Shown here piece by piece: positions 13,883 through 28,528 of a DNA stretch of 64,000 bases. The notes beneath the pieces are model-generated. The model saw only the letters and a program-made list of their open reading frames with translations. It was not told the origin of the DNA and searched no databases. This stretch comes from Polyodon spathula (taxonomy: Eukaryota; Chordata; Actinopteri; Acipenseriformes; Polyodontidae). Made by a program: the position numbers and the translations under genes. How positions within the stretch are numbered: the first letter of the stretch is position 1; each line of letters starts with the position of its first letter. The DNA lies in the NCBI RefSeq assembly GCF_017654505.1, contig NC_054540.1, positions 35,303,054 to 35,367,053 of the forward strand, given 5' to 3'.

Positions 13883-14345
13883 TAAGTAGCGGGGTTCCGG
13901 AAATTATAGCATTACACGTCCCCACGTGTTGCTGCAACTGTTTAAATGGTGTGCCTGTAATTTTTCTTTCCATTGTTAACATCCTGACAACATTCTAGAC
14001 TTATAACTTTAAACTTTGCTTCAAAGCTCTTTTCAAGTGCACTGGGGTTTGAGATCTGTCCTCTAAATCACTGCAGGAAGAGCGATTAAAAAAAACAAAA
14101 AACATAACAGCAAGTGCTCTGGCTTTTTTGTTCCGTACCGCATCATGAATCATTCTTGCTGTGTTACCTGTTTGGCAATGTGAGCACTAATCCTTACACT
14201 ATCAGTGCACTACAGTGTCCATTTTAAAAAGAGTTTTGGACCGACTTTGAAGTTATAAGTGTACACGGTTGTCAGGATGTTAGCAATGAAAAGTGTAGCA
14301 ACACACAGATGTTTAATGCTATATTTTTAGGAACCCCGCTACTTA
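13883..14345. mobile_element. MITE-like element with 16-bp perfect terminal inverted repeats
   Basis: The ends taagtagcggggttcc and ggaaccccgctactta are perfect inverted repeats, 463 bp apart. Internal sequences are also inverted (cattgttaacatcctgacaac near 13971 against gttgtcaggatgttagcaatg near 14270). There is no coding capacity. Such long inverted ends fit a fold-back MITE. The target duplication is unclear because the TIR itself starts with TAA. It lies in intron 13. Confidence 0.75.
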
Positions 14346-15002
14346 ATTTTTAATAGTGTGTAAGACCATGCATTGTTCGAAGCAGGGGTGCCTTGTCGGT
14401 GAAAGTTTCAGTTATTTGGGCCAACGTAGTATATCTGTTGCTTGCCACAATACCTTGCACACATCTACAGGCTCAAGTCTGCTTGTGAAAGCTGTGCTGA
14501 ATCTGGGTATGTCTGAAAGTGCCAGGGCATGTGGTTATTAGTCATGGTGTTCATAAATAAAATAGAAGCAGTGACAAATGAATCTCAGACTATGAACAAA
14601 ATAAACTAAATTGCTGCCAGAACGTATAGATGGGAATTTCTAACCAACTCTAAAACATCTACAAACTTGGTTAATCAAGATCATCTTTAAAGAAGCATTT
14701 CTTAATAAAACATTAAAACAGTTCAGTGAACCGGGTACATTATTCAAATAAATTACTAAAATGGAACATGTCTTTCTCTTGTCATCATAAAAAAGAAAAA
14801 AAAAACAGTAAGCTTAGCTGGGCTTGCACATTATTTAATACATGTTCAAAGTCTGTTTTTATTTAAAAAATCAAGTTCGATATTCACGAAACTGTTCTGG
14901 ACTATTGGTGGTTTCACTAACAACAGTAAAGAACAGTTTCATAAATATATTTTGGTCATAAAACATTCATTGCACAACTCATCTGTCAGTTGAACAGAAC
15001 AG

Positions 15003-15817
<815 letters not shown>

Positions 15818-15978
15818 CTTGAACCTCAGTGAGCCAGTCGACTTGATTGTGGTGCTCGGAGGCGATTGTCAGAGTGTTGAGGAACACCAGGAAGATCACC
15901 AGCCAGTAGAACACGTTGGACTTCACAGCCGCGCGGCACTTCCTCCGGCAAAACCGGTTCCACCTCCGCGAGTACCGA
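15818..15978 (-). CDS. cacna1c: cacna1c exon 12: start of domain II, S1
   Basis: 161 bp. It reads [20 protein letters not shown] and then the S1 helix [20 protein letters not shown], ending [14 protein letters not shown]. The [16 protein letters not shown] stretch is diagnostic for CACNA1C (CACNA1D has RFNRRRCRAAVKSVTF). One difference from mammals is Ser for the first Trp of RYWRRW. Donor gtgccc is weaker than its neighbours. Confidence 0.97.
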
Positions 15979-17051
15979 CTGAACCACACACGCGACAGTG
16001 AGGGGGGAGAGAGAGCGGTGCATCAGACACACATGGCATTAACACAGAATGATAAACAATGCAACGTCCTGAGCTACTTGGCCTCCTTGTACTAGTTTTG
16101 AATCACAGTTAGTAAAATTGATAAATCAAGTTACTACCGTCCACACATGTAAGAACCAAAAACAGCCAATTGGGTACAGGTTGCTTTGCCGAGCCCCCAG
16201 ACATAGAACCTGGCTCTGCACTGCTAGCAAATTGCTGCTGCAACATTTGTACAATGACTTTGATTATGCCCGTATGTTCTTAGAACCATTTGAAAGTATT
16301 CCCCATCATATTATCCATCCTTTGCTATATTAGAAAATAGAAGGACTGAAAACTGGGGTAATACAAAACAAGGTGTATGTGACAAAAATAATTAGCAGTT
16401 AACATTGTGAAATTGTTCCATTTCCTTAGACAACCTGAGTGATAATTTACTGAACAGAAATATTGACCTCAAATGCGATCTGCTGCCACCTGAGAGCTGC
16501 TTATTGTAATTCTTCTAAAAAGGAGTGTGCAATTCTGCTATTCAAGATCCATTGTGCTCCAGGCCATTCAAACCTGTCTTAAATGATTTGACTGAACCTG
16601 TACATGTCCCAGCATTAACAATGGGTTCTGCTCCCCTGGTGTCTCAATGTTAAGCACGAAGCTGTTTTAGATGATTTGAGGTGTTGCTGCATTAACGTCA
16701 TTTTTGTCAAATGTGTATTTCATTATTGCTCATGCTGCAATTTCCAATTTAAAACGGGACACCCTTGTCATGATTTTATATATATAAACACTGACTAATA
16801 TTTAAAAAACATGTGCTTTTAAGGTAAACACCTTCTTCAGTATTTGTAAACCCTGTAGGGCATTGCACCTTGAACTGAGTTTTCGTACTATTCTCTCTCA
16901 TCTTGTTTTTTATCTTCTTGCTTTGATGTGTCATTTTAGCTAAATATTTACTTGCTGCATGTGAGCACTTATGTTTCTCATTGATATCTTGTTTTCGAGG
17001 GTGTCTTCTTTCAGATGTAAGAATAGCTGCTGATACTGTTTAAGTATTTAA

Positions 17052-17554
17052 GCCCCTTTCACACACAATTTAATACTGTCATAACCCTTTCACACAACCA
17101 AATGGATCATGTGAGTACAACTTTCAAACCTGTCAGTAAACAGATTGTTTTCATGGCAACGGCAATTCACCAATAAATTACTGCATCATGCACCATCCCT
17201 TCTATTTGTGAATTCATCTCCTTGTCAGCCAGTAAAGTTAACAATTCCTTAACTTATTCCAGACTCCAATTACTACCTCCTTCTTGATCAGCCACTGTAT
17301 TTGAAAAAAATGAGTTTGTAACACTAACAACAAAAATACCCAACATGTCTGGTATACAGTCATGTGGGATGTTGACTTTCAATCCACACCCACTATAGTG
17401 CTTCAGTGCTGATGTAGCCTTTCACACAGGTGTTGAGACAGTTCAGTGCCAACGGCATAAAATATGACGGCTCTGTGGCGGTATAGGCAATTCACACAGA
17501 CCTGCTGCATCGGTGTCGGTTCTGAGCCGTCACAACTCGTCTTTGTGAAAGGGG
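17052..17554. mobile_element. Non-autonomous DNA transposon (Harbinger-like MITE)
   Basis: The ends cccctttcacacac and tgtgaaagggg form short terminal inverted repeats, each bordered outside by TAA (17049-17051 and 17555-17557), consistent with the 3-bp TWA target of PIF/Harbinger elements. The interior is noncoding and contains further ttcacacag motifs. It lies in intron 11; the rest of that intron from 15979 shows nothing recognised. Confidence 0.6.
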
Positions 17555-18327
17555 TAATCATCATGTGACCTGTACGAGTGTCAACTGCTTTGCACAGTAC
17601 ATTACCTCCTATAGAATTTCATCTTGTGCACAGAATGGAAAGTGAATTCCATTCAAGATCAACATGATTCGCATTAGTACACTCTCCACTTGCTACTGTT
17701 AGATCTGTTGCTTTTCATGCGGTCTGTTCAATTGATCTAAAGTGTGGCCAATCTAAATTGTGTTCAGATAATTAAAACAGGGCCCTTTTGGTACTAATGT
17801 CATGCAAATCAAACATTTTACAGTGAATGGGAACTCTTTAGTGTATTTATATATGTAAAAACATGGAAATCACCAAACGGTCCTGTTTTAATGATTTTAT
17901 TGATGACGTTATTCAGATTCTCCTTAGTTTAGATTGAATAGACTCATGTTAAAAAAAGGAATATCAAAAATATTAAAAATAGAACAACAACTACAAATGC
18001 ATTCTCAAATTATTCACAACTACATTGTGTACGGTCACTCAGGGAAGACATGCTTGAGAGCTTTACAGAGGCCACAGGCGCAGTTCTAAAAAGTCAACAG
18101 GATTTGATGACTGAAACACAAAATAATTTCCAAAGTAAATCTGAAAAACGACAATACGTTAGTTAATATAACTAATATTTCTTACATGACTAAGTTTCTC
18201 TTTCAGGTTGATTCTGTTTTGTTTTTTTTTCTTCTCCCAATCAAACTTTGTTCACAAAAGAGCATTCAAATAGTAAATATGAAATTTAAATCTGCGAAAA
18301 CTATGCTGAAATTTCTACAGGAAAAAA

Positions 18328-18931
18328 ATTACGGCCAAAAGTTTTGCATCACCCTTTATAATTTACTAATTTTGCTTCATAAAGTCGAATGAAAGCTGCT
18401 GAATAATGTTATATATATTAAATTATGATTATGCATATTGAATTACATACTGCTTTGTAGTTTTCCACATACTTAACAAAAAACTGACAAAATCTAACAT
18501 GAAATACTGTGCTACTATTATGGCTTCCAATAGACTTTTGCAAGATTGTTTTGTAATTTCTTTGATTACAGGAAAGGTGTAGTCCTGGAAAATATTGGAC
18601 TACATCCCCCAGAATGCCAGACCTGAAAAGGAAAAGGTACTGTGTGTAGTACTTGTATGTTTGGTGATCGGTAAATGCTTAGCTGTCCGGTTTTATTAGC
18701 TAGAACTGGATAGAGTTTAGTTAAGGGTTCCAAATTGAAACTAGGTTTAGTTTTGTTGGTTTTGTTTCTGTAAATGAATAAATATACAGGCACTACCTTC
18801 CACAGTGGTCCACAGAATTTTACACAAGAAGACAATGAAAAAAGGTCCCTAAAGTGGCAAAGAACCCCACACTATTTTTATTATGTCTCAATTCTAAAAT
18901 TTTAGGTGATGCAAAACTTTTGGCCATAGCT
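18328..18931. mobile_element. Short Tc1/mariner derivative, copy 1, with insertion
   Basis: The terminal inverted repeats are acggccaaaagttttgcatcacc (left) and ggtgatgcaaaacttttggccatagctg (right). The left 220 bp aligns inverted with the element at 37658-38006 (ttgcttcataaagtcgaatgaaa, gtagttttccatatac-like). About 18557-18870 is absent from the other copy and looks like a later insertion (gtagtcctggaaaatattgg, aatgaataaatatacagg). Confidence 0.75.
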
Positions 18932-18932
18932 G

Positions 18933-18941
<9 letters not shown>

Positions 18942-19020
<79 letters not shown>

Positions 19021-19027
19021 TACATAC

Positions 19028-19110
<83 letters not shown>
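18942..19110. repeat. (TA)n microsatellite with (TACA)n core
   Basis: Two long (ta)n blocks are joined by tatacatacatacatacata. The array starts directly after the TIR of the Tc1 derivative, where the TA target dinucleotide may have seeded it. Confidence 0.97.
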
Positions 19111-19824
<714 letters not shown>

Positions 19825-21273
19825 TCATTTTACATGGTTTAATTAAATCTGTAACCTTGCCCGCTGTCTTTTCAACTGCTCCACTGCTGTGAAACTCTCG
19901 GGAATCTGACAATCTGACATGGTATCTGACATGACGTGATGAGGGACTGACTGGGAAATTCTCAGAATCAGAAAATACAGGATATGTGTGACCGGATTGA
20001 CGGATTGACTTTCCTATTAAATTCATCTTCTTGGAAGATCGGTCTTATCCTCACTTGTAGCCCTCAGACACTTCACTAATAACACTGTACAGATTACAGC
20101 AGATAGCGGCACAGATCAGATCACAGGCATTGAAATTCACCTCACAAGCACAGAGAGCAGGCAGAGGGCCTCATTACAGAGGAATTAGAAGCCTTAACAA
20201 ATATTTAAGGCTAATTATACACCTTGTAAACGCTGAACGGTATCCTAGCAACATACTTAGGCACTATCAGGCTAGAAGAGGACTCAAACACATGCCTTAA
20301 AATCCCATTTAGAAGCACTGTGCTAAGTGAGGAAACCTGTCAATCTCTTTTTGTCCCCAGTGAAGAAGTCCACTAGGACCACTAAAACTACATTTTCTCT
20401 TAACTGTCTTTTCTCCCTTATGATTTGGACAAAAATGGTCACCACTCAGCCCTTTCTGATTGGATCCTGATTAAAATACCTTGACAGCAGCTGTAAATTG
20501 TGTAATTTGTTGGGGGATCTTTTCATCTAACATGGCTTGGCAGTTACCAAGCCATTTCAGTGAGTTATTGCCCTGTATGTAAAGGTGTGTGGATTCTCAT
20601 TTGAAGAGAAAACATACAGAGGTTTGCAGTGTGCAAAATTTGTTCTTAAGATCACAATGTAGGCTAAGTTAAATTAGCTTTTGAGAAAGTGTCTATGGGT
20701 TGCTAGGCAACATTTAACAACATGCAATTCTATTTATTTTTTTACGTGGGTGATTTTATAATTAGACTAATTTGTCATGCAATGGTTGCTGTATTATATA
20801 TTTTTTTTACATTTGAGAAAAGAAAGCTGTTGAAAAAGAAAATATGTAATCCTTAAGGAAGACAAACACACATATTGTTTGACAGCAGTTATTATTTGTC
20901 TTCCTAAGAATCACATGAGGGTACAAACAAGCAATGTGAGCAATAGTGAAGATTGTCATTGTGATTCTAAAGCAAATTCTTTAAATATTCCCTTATGGAC
21001 TCTGGTACCGGGGGTTCAAAAGCAAAACTGGAGCAATCAGTTTCCTCTTAATATTTATAAAGCACAGTCACTAGGTTTCACTAAGTGAGCTCTGGGGTTT
21101 TCAAGCTTCAACTGGCTATCAGTTTTGAGAATTTGTGATCACAATAATATAGCACAAACACATCACACATGCTCCCACTCACAGTGCCTAACAGTCACAA
21201 CAGAAGAGTGTCATAGGAAAGACTTCTCAGTAACGAGAGTCTAACTGAGAAACAGGCATTGAAATGTACTAAC

Positions 21274-21300
21274 CTGAACTTGGATTTGGAGATCCTATTT
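21274..21300 (-). CDS. cacna1c: cacna1c micro-exon 11: I-II linker
   Basis: A 27-bp micro-exon with acceptor ttccag and donor gttagt. It encodes NRISKSKF plus part of Ser, matching mammalian HRISKSKFS just before domain II. The phase matches exon 10 (Ala split) and exon 12 (Ser split). A 27-bp cassette can be skipped without changing the frame, although no alternative use can be read from DNA. The basic residues lie at the membrane entry of domain II S1. Confidence 0.9.
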
Positions 21301-23887
21301 CTGGAACAAAAAACAAAATGGAATTTTATGTGAAACAATCAGACACATTACACGAGACAAGTTCCAGAGACAATTTTGACAGCAACGATGCACAGCACAT
21401 CAATGGAGAAAGGCCATCACTGCAAACGGATGGTTGGTGGCCTTTCACCCCGGTTTAGTTGCACTGTAAATGTTTCGAGGAGCTTTTACAGAAACCGCAC
21501 AGTGAACAACAGGAGTCTGAAGATGTAGGACTGTGGGTCTCGAATGAACACAACAGGCACTTTTCAGTGATCTGGAAAAAACAGAATATCTTTAGATAGT
21601 TTAGATGTTGTGCTTGATCACAATTCTTACTATTCTTATTGGTAATAGTATATTTATTTTAGCAATAGGCCATCTATGTGTAATTATTTGTAATGTATGT
21701 ACTTTACATATTTTACCTACAAACTAAGGTTTGGGAGTGGGATTTTAACCTCACACGTAGGGCTCTCCCTTTCCCGTCAATGCACAGTGCGTCACTGATC
21801 TAAAGAAACATAACGTATTCAATCTTGGAGGAAAGAAGAGCATTAAACTGAAAGAACTTTATATAGCATTACAACGCAAAATGATAGTTCCTTGAAATTA
21901 TATTACATAGCAATAGCTGTTCCTCCCTTTAAGCAGCCAGCAACTGCTTCTCTAAAGCAAGCCTCCTGTCACAACTCTCCTGTGAGCTGTGACTGTTCTT
22001 AAAGAAATGCTTTCTCTGCAGCGGCCCACAAAACCCAATATTATTAGAGTGCTGCTCTGTTTCCTCGAGAGCACTTACCCAGCATGCTTGTTGTTAAAGA
22101 CAAACATTTAGTAGGGCCCTGCTTTATAGAGCTTGCATAGGGCTTGTGTACTACTCAAGTGCTGTAAGGCTGGTGTGGAAAGCAAGGCAACTAATAAAGA
22201 CAAAAATATCAAATTACAACTAATAATACTAATAATAAACTCCTGGCTATGGTTTGTCAAGGTGATGTAGAGAGCTGTAATACACATGCTATCTGTACTT
22301 ATCACATGGAAAGATAATATGAACAGCTATAAGCTATGTTTAAGGCCTGAGCCTTTGTTTCCCTCTCATGCCTATTGTTAATTAACCATGTGATATAAGG
22401 CTCAACAGCACCCCCATGGGATTTGTTTTATTGTGTCAAGTGTTCCCCCCTGGCTGTTTCTGTACCAAAATCAGCACTCAAAGTCTTACAGGTAAGACAC
22501 GGAATGTGTGGCAAATACCCCAAATGACTTCATTTATATATAGATAGATGCCCTTACTTATTTTAGCCAGCTGTACAAACAGTTTGCATTTTCCCATGGC
22601 TAAAATGCTAGAATACATGTTATAGAACAGACCAGCATACATATTATTAGATTCAATCAAGATCTGTATGTTGTCTTAGCAAAACATGTTTGTGTAATGC
22701 TGCAGCGCTCCCGTGGGTTAGGAAGGTAAAATCAGCAGGGACTGTTTCTGCTCATCGCGCTATAGCGGACCCTGCTGGTCGGGCACTTAGTGAGGTCAGA
22801 TGGACACCTGCAGGACTTTGTCCTCCAGAGGCCAGTAGCTCACTGACATCTCGCTGACATTTAAAAGAGGATGGTCGTGGGATTGGAGGAAGCCCACTGT
22901 GAGGAAAAGCTGCTGAGGTGAGGGGAAAATATTATTGGGAATTCCACATTGGGAAGAAAATGAGGAGGTAAAATAACTGGGCACTCTTATAAAAAAAATA
23001 AATAAATAATATTTTAAAAGAAGCCACTGTAATTACAGTGAAATCCAGTATTAATCCTGCATTGATATTTTAGCTATCCACGTGTAAAACCAATTTACAG
23101 TACATCAAAAAAAGATGCAATTTTATAAAAGAGAGCATATTTTATATAGCATTGCATATAGCTATTTTTATAATTATTATCAAGTGATCAATATACATTT
23201 GCAGTAAATAGCCGTGGATTAAAAGGAACAGGAAAAACGGATCACTTTTTATAAATACTGCTTACAAATACAACTGAACCTAATCCAAGCACTGCAATCG
23301 CAGGACCTAATAGGCCCCAACTGACCAAACTGTTCAAAAACCAAGTGGACCCAACACAAAATAGACAAAACATCAAGAAACAACAGGAAATGACCAAAAT
23401 ATTGCTGCCTCTGTTTCATTAAGGAACATGTTTAACTTTGATTTCTAAAGAGTAATTAGGTATTGACAGGAAATCAGAGTTATCTTAACTAATGTATTAT
23501 TCTAGTTGTTTAGATTCACTTTGCGTAATGTTGCTTCTTGCACGTGTCCCCCTGCAACCTATCAGATGTAAGAATCAGCTAGGGGTGTTGCAGTAGGACA
23601 GGTTACTGGTTACACTGCTTTTTATATAGAAGAGTGCTTTAAACTTGCGAATTTAAAAAAGCCACCAGGGTGTGATAACTGAAGCAGCAGAAAATGATAA
23701 AGTTTCATACCAAGTTTCTCTTAAAGTCTGTTTCAGTCTGAATTGGTATTTTGTGGCCAATTTGGTCTATTTCAGATTAAATTGGTATTTTGAGAGAGAG
23801 AAGCAAGAGAAATAAGAAATAAAACTAAGGCCAAACCAGTTTCTGTTTTAGAAAGAAAGAAACAAAAGAAAAATAAAGGTCACTTAC
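21301..23887. other. cacna1c intron 10
   Basis: 2.6 kb. The stretch near 22700-22870 (gcgctcccgtgggttagg, cgcgctatagcggaccctgctgg) is more GC-rich than its surroundings and may be an old repeat I cannot name. Nothing else recognised. Confidence 0.45.
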
Positions 23888-23978
23888 GCAAGTCGAGTAT
23901 AACAGTTTTCTCCTTCAAGTTCCCCTGCTGCTCCCCTGTCTGCGTTCACAGATTCATTTTCACTGGTAGGCATGCTCA
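23888..23978 (-). CDS. cacna1c: cacna1c exon 10: I-II linker
   Basis: 91 bp between a tacag acceptor and a gtaagt donor. Joined to exon 9 it reads [17 protein letters not shown], then [18 protein letters not shown]. It matches the mammalian linker segment beginning SMPTSETESVN with several substitutions, as expected for a low-constraint cytosolic linker. It ends on two bases of an Ala codon completed by exon 11. Too short for an ordinary ORF search; found by homology and splice sites. Confidence 0.93.
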
Positions 23979-24655
23979 CTGTAGGGGGGTCAAGATGAAA
24001 CAGGGCCAGTTGATTTATCAGCAACATTCACAGACTTAAAATAAATAATAATTAGCTAGCTATTATCTATATCTTTCAAATCAAATTTATTTGCAGTCTT
24101 TGATAGTTTTTTTTATTTAAAAATGTAACTTTAATCTCTGTATTTGATTTTTTTTTTTTAAATATAAATAATTTTATCACCACTGTTCCAAAAACAACTT
24201 GAAGCTCCTGGAAACAGGAGTAGAGCAAAGGCTTGTTGCTATGGAGACATCATGTATTTTGCTAGGGCCTGGCAACCACTAAGGAAACACCAGTAGTGTT
24301 TCTTGTGGTTTGAACCAGTGTTCCCAGTATTGATAACTGTAACCAGTAAAAAATATCCCCTGCTCCTCTATATGAAGAGCTGGGTAATGAGTATAATAAG
24401 GGCCACAAAGTTCAATACACAGAGTTTAAAGTTTTAATACAAATATTAAATAAATAAATAAATAAAACAGGAAGTGACCCATATTTGCCATATTGATATC
24501 CTGGTGTGTTCAAGGTGTTTTGACGACAGAGAATTGGGCTTCTCCCTAAACCAGGGAGCAAGCAAGGAAAGCAGAGGGAGGAGCCAAACTTTATCTAGCG
24601 TGTTACTTCCTCCTTCTAGCCATGATCTTGACTTGGAAGTGGAGTAGTCTTTATA

Positions 24656-26216
24656 CAGTACCAGTCAAAAGTTTTGAGTATTTGTCACATTGTCAGTGAT
24701 GTTATTAATAATAATAACATCACTGACAATGTTTTACGTTGTATATGTTTCTGTAAATACTTGAAAATGAAAACACATGTTACAATATACAACACAAAAC
24801 ATAAGGAGTATCAAAGCAATGTTCAAGAAAATTGAAAATTGTCTCTAAATCTTGGATTCCTCAAAATAGCCACCCTTTGCCTTAATAACAGCCTCACAAA
24901 CACAAGGCATTCGGTTAACAAGTTTCAGCAGGAAATACTGTGCTTCCCAGCACTTCTGCAGCAATTCCAGGAGATGTAGGGCACTTGTGGGTAGCTTTGC
25001 TTTGACTCTTCTGTCCACGTTGTCCCATACAAGTTCTATGGGATTGAGGTCTGGAGACTGGGCAGGCCAGGTCATTAGATTGAGTTGTCCTTCACTTTCC
25101 TTCTTCGCCAGATAGTTCTTGCACAACTTTGAGGTGTGTTTCAGGTTATTATCTTGCTGAAGAATGAAGAACTGCCCAACTAGCCGTAATCCTGATGGAA
25201 TGGCATGCCTCTGAAGTATGCTATGATAGCCATGCTGGTTGAGCTTGCAATGTACTTGGTAAAGAACACCAACTCTGACACCAGCAAAGCAAACCCAGAC
25301 CATGACACTGCTTCTTCCATGCTTGACAGTGGGAACCACACATGCAGAACTCATGCACTCTCCCTCTCTGTGTCTTACAAATTCTCGGCGGTTGGACCCA
25401 AATATTTCAAATTCTGACTCATCGGTCCGTAAGACCGACTTCCACTCCTCAAATATCCAGTTTCTGTGTTTTTTGGCCCAGGCAAGTCTCTTCCTCTTAT
25501 TCTGCACTCTTAACAATGGTTTGTTTGCAGCAATTCTTCCAGTTAGGCCAGCTTCACACAATCTCCTCTGAACAGTTGATGTTGAAACATCTGTACTTCT
25601 AGTAGCATTTAGCTGAGCTTGTATTTCAGGGGCAGTTAATCGCCGGCTTCGCAGACTTGTGACTCGAATGAACTTTTTCACCCTTGGCCTGCCTGACCTT
25701 GTTCGGTCCTCATGAGTGCCAGTTTCTTCAAATCGTTTGATAGTCTTGGCCACAGCTTAAAAATGAGTGTATTTTGCCATTTTCTGCTCCCTTACATTCA
25801 AGAATGACAAACTTGTGCCTATGCTTTATAGTAATCATGGACCCTCACCTGTTAACAATAATTGGTGACAAAAGGTTAATTAGGTAACATGCTAGTTAAC
25901 TCGGAGAACATCTAACAAAGACACTTTTATACTTAGGCCAGTGTTCTAATACAGTGTTACACATTTCAGACTTTTAACTGACTTGGGCTGAAATCTCCTT
26001 GCTTTGGGTGACCATTTCATTGAAATTGACAAGATTTATATTTTTATTTAAAAATTAAATTTTTGAATGCAATTCACTTATGATTATCAGCTTATATAAG
26101 TACACGTATCATATAATGAAATATTAAGTGTTTATAGACAAGTTTATACAGTTAAAAGCATAGATAATCATGAAAAACCTGGTTTCAAGCAGGTGCACTC
26201 AAACTTTTGACTGGTA

Positions 26217-26219
<3 letters not shown>
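24656..26219 (-). mobile_element. Tc1/mariner transposon, near full length
   Basis: The 1564-bp element is bounded by inverted ends cagtaccagtcaaaagttt and its complement, with TA on both sides (24654-24655 and 26220-26221), the target duplicated by Tc1/mariner. A long minus-strand transposase frame occupies 24845-25753. The subterminal left end holds a perfect 20-bp hairpin (24688-24731). The right TA has expanded into a (TA)n microsatellite. Confidence 0.93.
24845..25753 (-). pseudogene. Tc1-type transposase, N-terminally truncated
   Basis: A 302-residue open frame beginning MAKTIKRFEETGTHEDRTRS. It contains the GRPR linker, a second helix-turn-helix region (LTAPEIQAQLNATRS), and the DDE triad positions: TDESEFEIFG, QQDNNLKHTS, and SPDLNPIELVWD. 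Typical Tc1 transposases are about 340 residues, so most of the first DNA-binding domain is missing. Upstream the frame has a stop just after a short MAKYTHF peptide, suggesting a deletion. FAGVRVGVLY and other interior positions also look worn. Probably inactive. Confidence 0.85.

Positions 26220-26270
<51 letters not shown>
26218..26270. repeat. (TA)n microsatellite at a transposon end
   Basis: About 25 units that start exactly at the TA duplication of the Tc1 element. Confidence 0.95.
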
Positions 26271-26272
<2 letters not shown>

Positions 26273-28059
26273 TATATATTAGAATCTCTAAACACAGCTC
26301 TAAAACACCTTGAAAACAAGGAACAGTACTCACACTTAAACATGTGCGGTCCACACACCATTTCAGTATCAAGCAGCACCAAAAGGAATCCTGCATTTGA
26401 TAATTCATCTCCAGAAAAGTAATTTGTTTTGGCCAATACATGTTGAAAGAAAACTTTTGTTCAGGTAAAATGCAAATGCGGTTGTTCCTGGTGATCACTG
26501 CATGCAGTCTGAAAGCTAGATAGAAGGCAGCATGCCAAAGTTCCCGCCCGAAAAAAAATAAAAATAATAATAATTTGCTTTATGGTACATTCTTTTTAGT
26601 GGTGATTTATTAGCTATTCTGTTTAATATTAAGGTCATGTTTTTGTATTACATGTTTTTGACCGGTAGAATACAAATGAATTTAATAAATTGACATTTTA
26701 AAACGTTGACAGTGCCTAGAGCAATACAATAGATACAATGCATATAACATGGAACAAAACTCATGGAACCTTGAAGACAATGGTCCCAGACACTCACAGC
26801 AAGTGTACAGTGAAGTGCAAGCCAATTTGGTTGGGTAAGATTACTAAACAAGTACAAAATGCACATCTACACACGCTACAACCTGTATACTGGAAACTTT
26901 GGGTGAAAGTATATTTTCCTGCTGAGAGATAGTTACTTTAACATTGCAAAAAATGTATTTTAGATTTGTAATAGCTGACTGTAAACCGGTAGCCAAACCT
27001 ATTACTCAGTAAAAGGGAGTTACAGGAAAATTATGGGCAACTTAGTTGGATAAGACTAACGGAAAATAGCTAAAACCCCAAATTCAGCAAAGACCTGTCC
27101 TATAAACTTCAAGGGAAGTTACAACAGAGTGTATTTTCCTGCTTATTGAATGATGAATGGCTAGCCTAACATATGTATACATTTTAAGGCTTTGTTACAC
27201 TGGTATATTTTTTAAATATTTCTGTAAATAATACATTCAAAAACAGCCAGGAGAAGAGGGATATAATGTGATACCTACAAAAAGGGCCAAGTTATAAAGT
27301 TATATTCAGCCCCATAAAGATATATAGGTCGTAGGTCTTTTCAGTTGTCTGCTTTAAACAACACATTATTTTTTACCCAACAACTGTTCATACAGTATGT
27401 ACTGAAACACGGTTTATACTAGTTTCCACTCTGCCACTTTCCTTACTACCAGATATTGTTCTTCAGTAGCAAAACAAAATAAAGAACAGAAAGGTTTTTT
27501 TTTTTTTTTGAACAGGAGATTCAAGACTTGCATATCTACCTGCCAAGAAAAAAAAAAAAAATACTATTATAAATTTGGGATTTAGTTTGGCGTATGGAGC
27601 TGTTTTGCTGTGGTTTTTCAGGTTTTCTGAAGACGAGTATTTAGGTTTCAGTGATGCTTGTGTGTTTTGAGAAGGAATTCCGTGCAATGCACCAGAGTGC
27701 ACTGATATGTAATAACAGTATCATTCTGCTCACAGGAATCATCAAAACAGTGTTAAATGCTTACACCATGAATCGCCTGCAGCTTGATATTTCTAATAGT
27801 TAAAGAAACGGCAACTTTTATTGTGTGTGAATTTCAACACAGTGCCTTCTACATTTTAAATTTCAAGTTGTATTTCAAATTTAATTGTTCTCCTTCATTT
27901 ATACAGCTTATTATATTAAATGCCCTAGCAGAAAAGTCTTACCACTGATTATTTATGTTAAATATTTAAATATGACATTTATACATGCACATATCTAATT
28001 TATGTGCTGAATATTAGAAATAATATTCTGGTAGTAAGAAGATATAAGACTATTCTTTT

Positions 28060-28528
28060 TTTTAACAATTATTTTTTATTCATTTTCCAATTTTTCTCCC
28101 AGTTTTTGGAATGTCCAATTATTATTCAACCTGGCTCACTGCTGCAACCCCCGAACTAACACGGGAGAGACGAGGACGCGCACTCGTGTCCTTCGAAACA
28201 AGTGTGGTTAGCATTTTTTGCTCTGCAAGAGCGCCGTGCAGCCATATCCAGAACTTACAGCGTCAGAGGGCCATGCAGTTCTGAATTGCATACAGGCTGG
28301 CCTGAAGGCACCCAGCCAGTCACAGGGGTCATTGATGTGGGTTGAGCCAAAGACTCCCCAGCTGACTTAACCTCTACTCTGTCCAGGGAGCACTTGGCCA
28401 ATTGTGCGCCTGCCCCCTGGGAACTCACGGTTGGCAGTGGCATAGCTTGGATTCGAACCGGCAATCTCCACGCTATAGGGCGCATCCTGCACTCTGAGTG
28501 CCTTTACTTTGCGACACTCAGGAGCTCC
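28060..28528 (-). repeat. tRNA-derived SINE, family 2 copy A
   Basis: On the minus strand the right end reads gtcgcaaagtaaaggcactc.., then ccggttcgaatccaagc, a good RNA polymerase III box B in a tRNA-like head. The tail side reads aataattggacattcc and aaaaactgggagaaaaattgg. The same head (gtgcaggatgcgccctata) and tail occur at 62038-62482. About 470 bp, long for a SINE. Confidence 0.8.

Noticed and set aside
28255..28485. ORFs over 28.2-28.7 kb
   Set aside because: They lie in a tRNA-derived SINE and have no coding homology.
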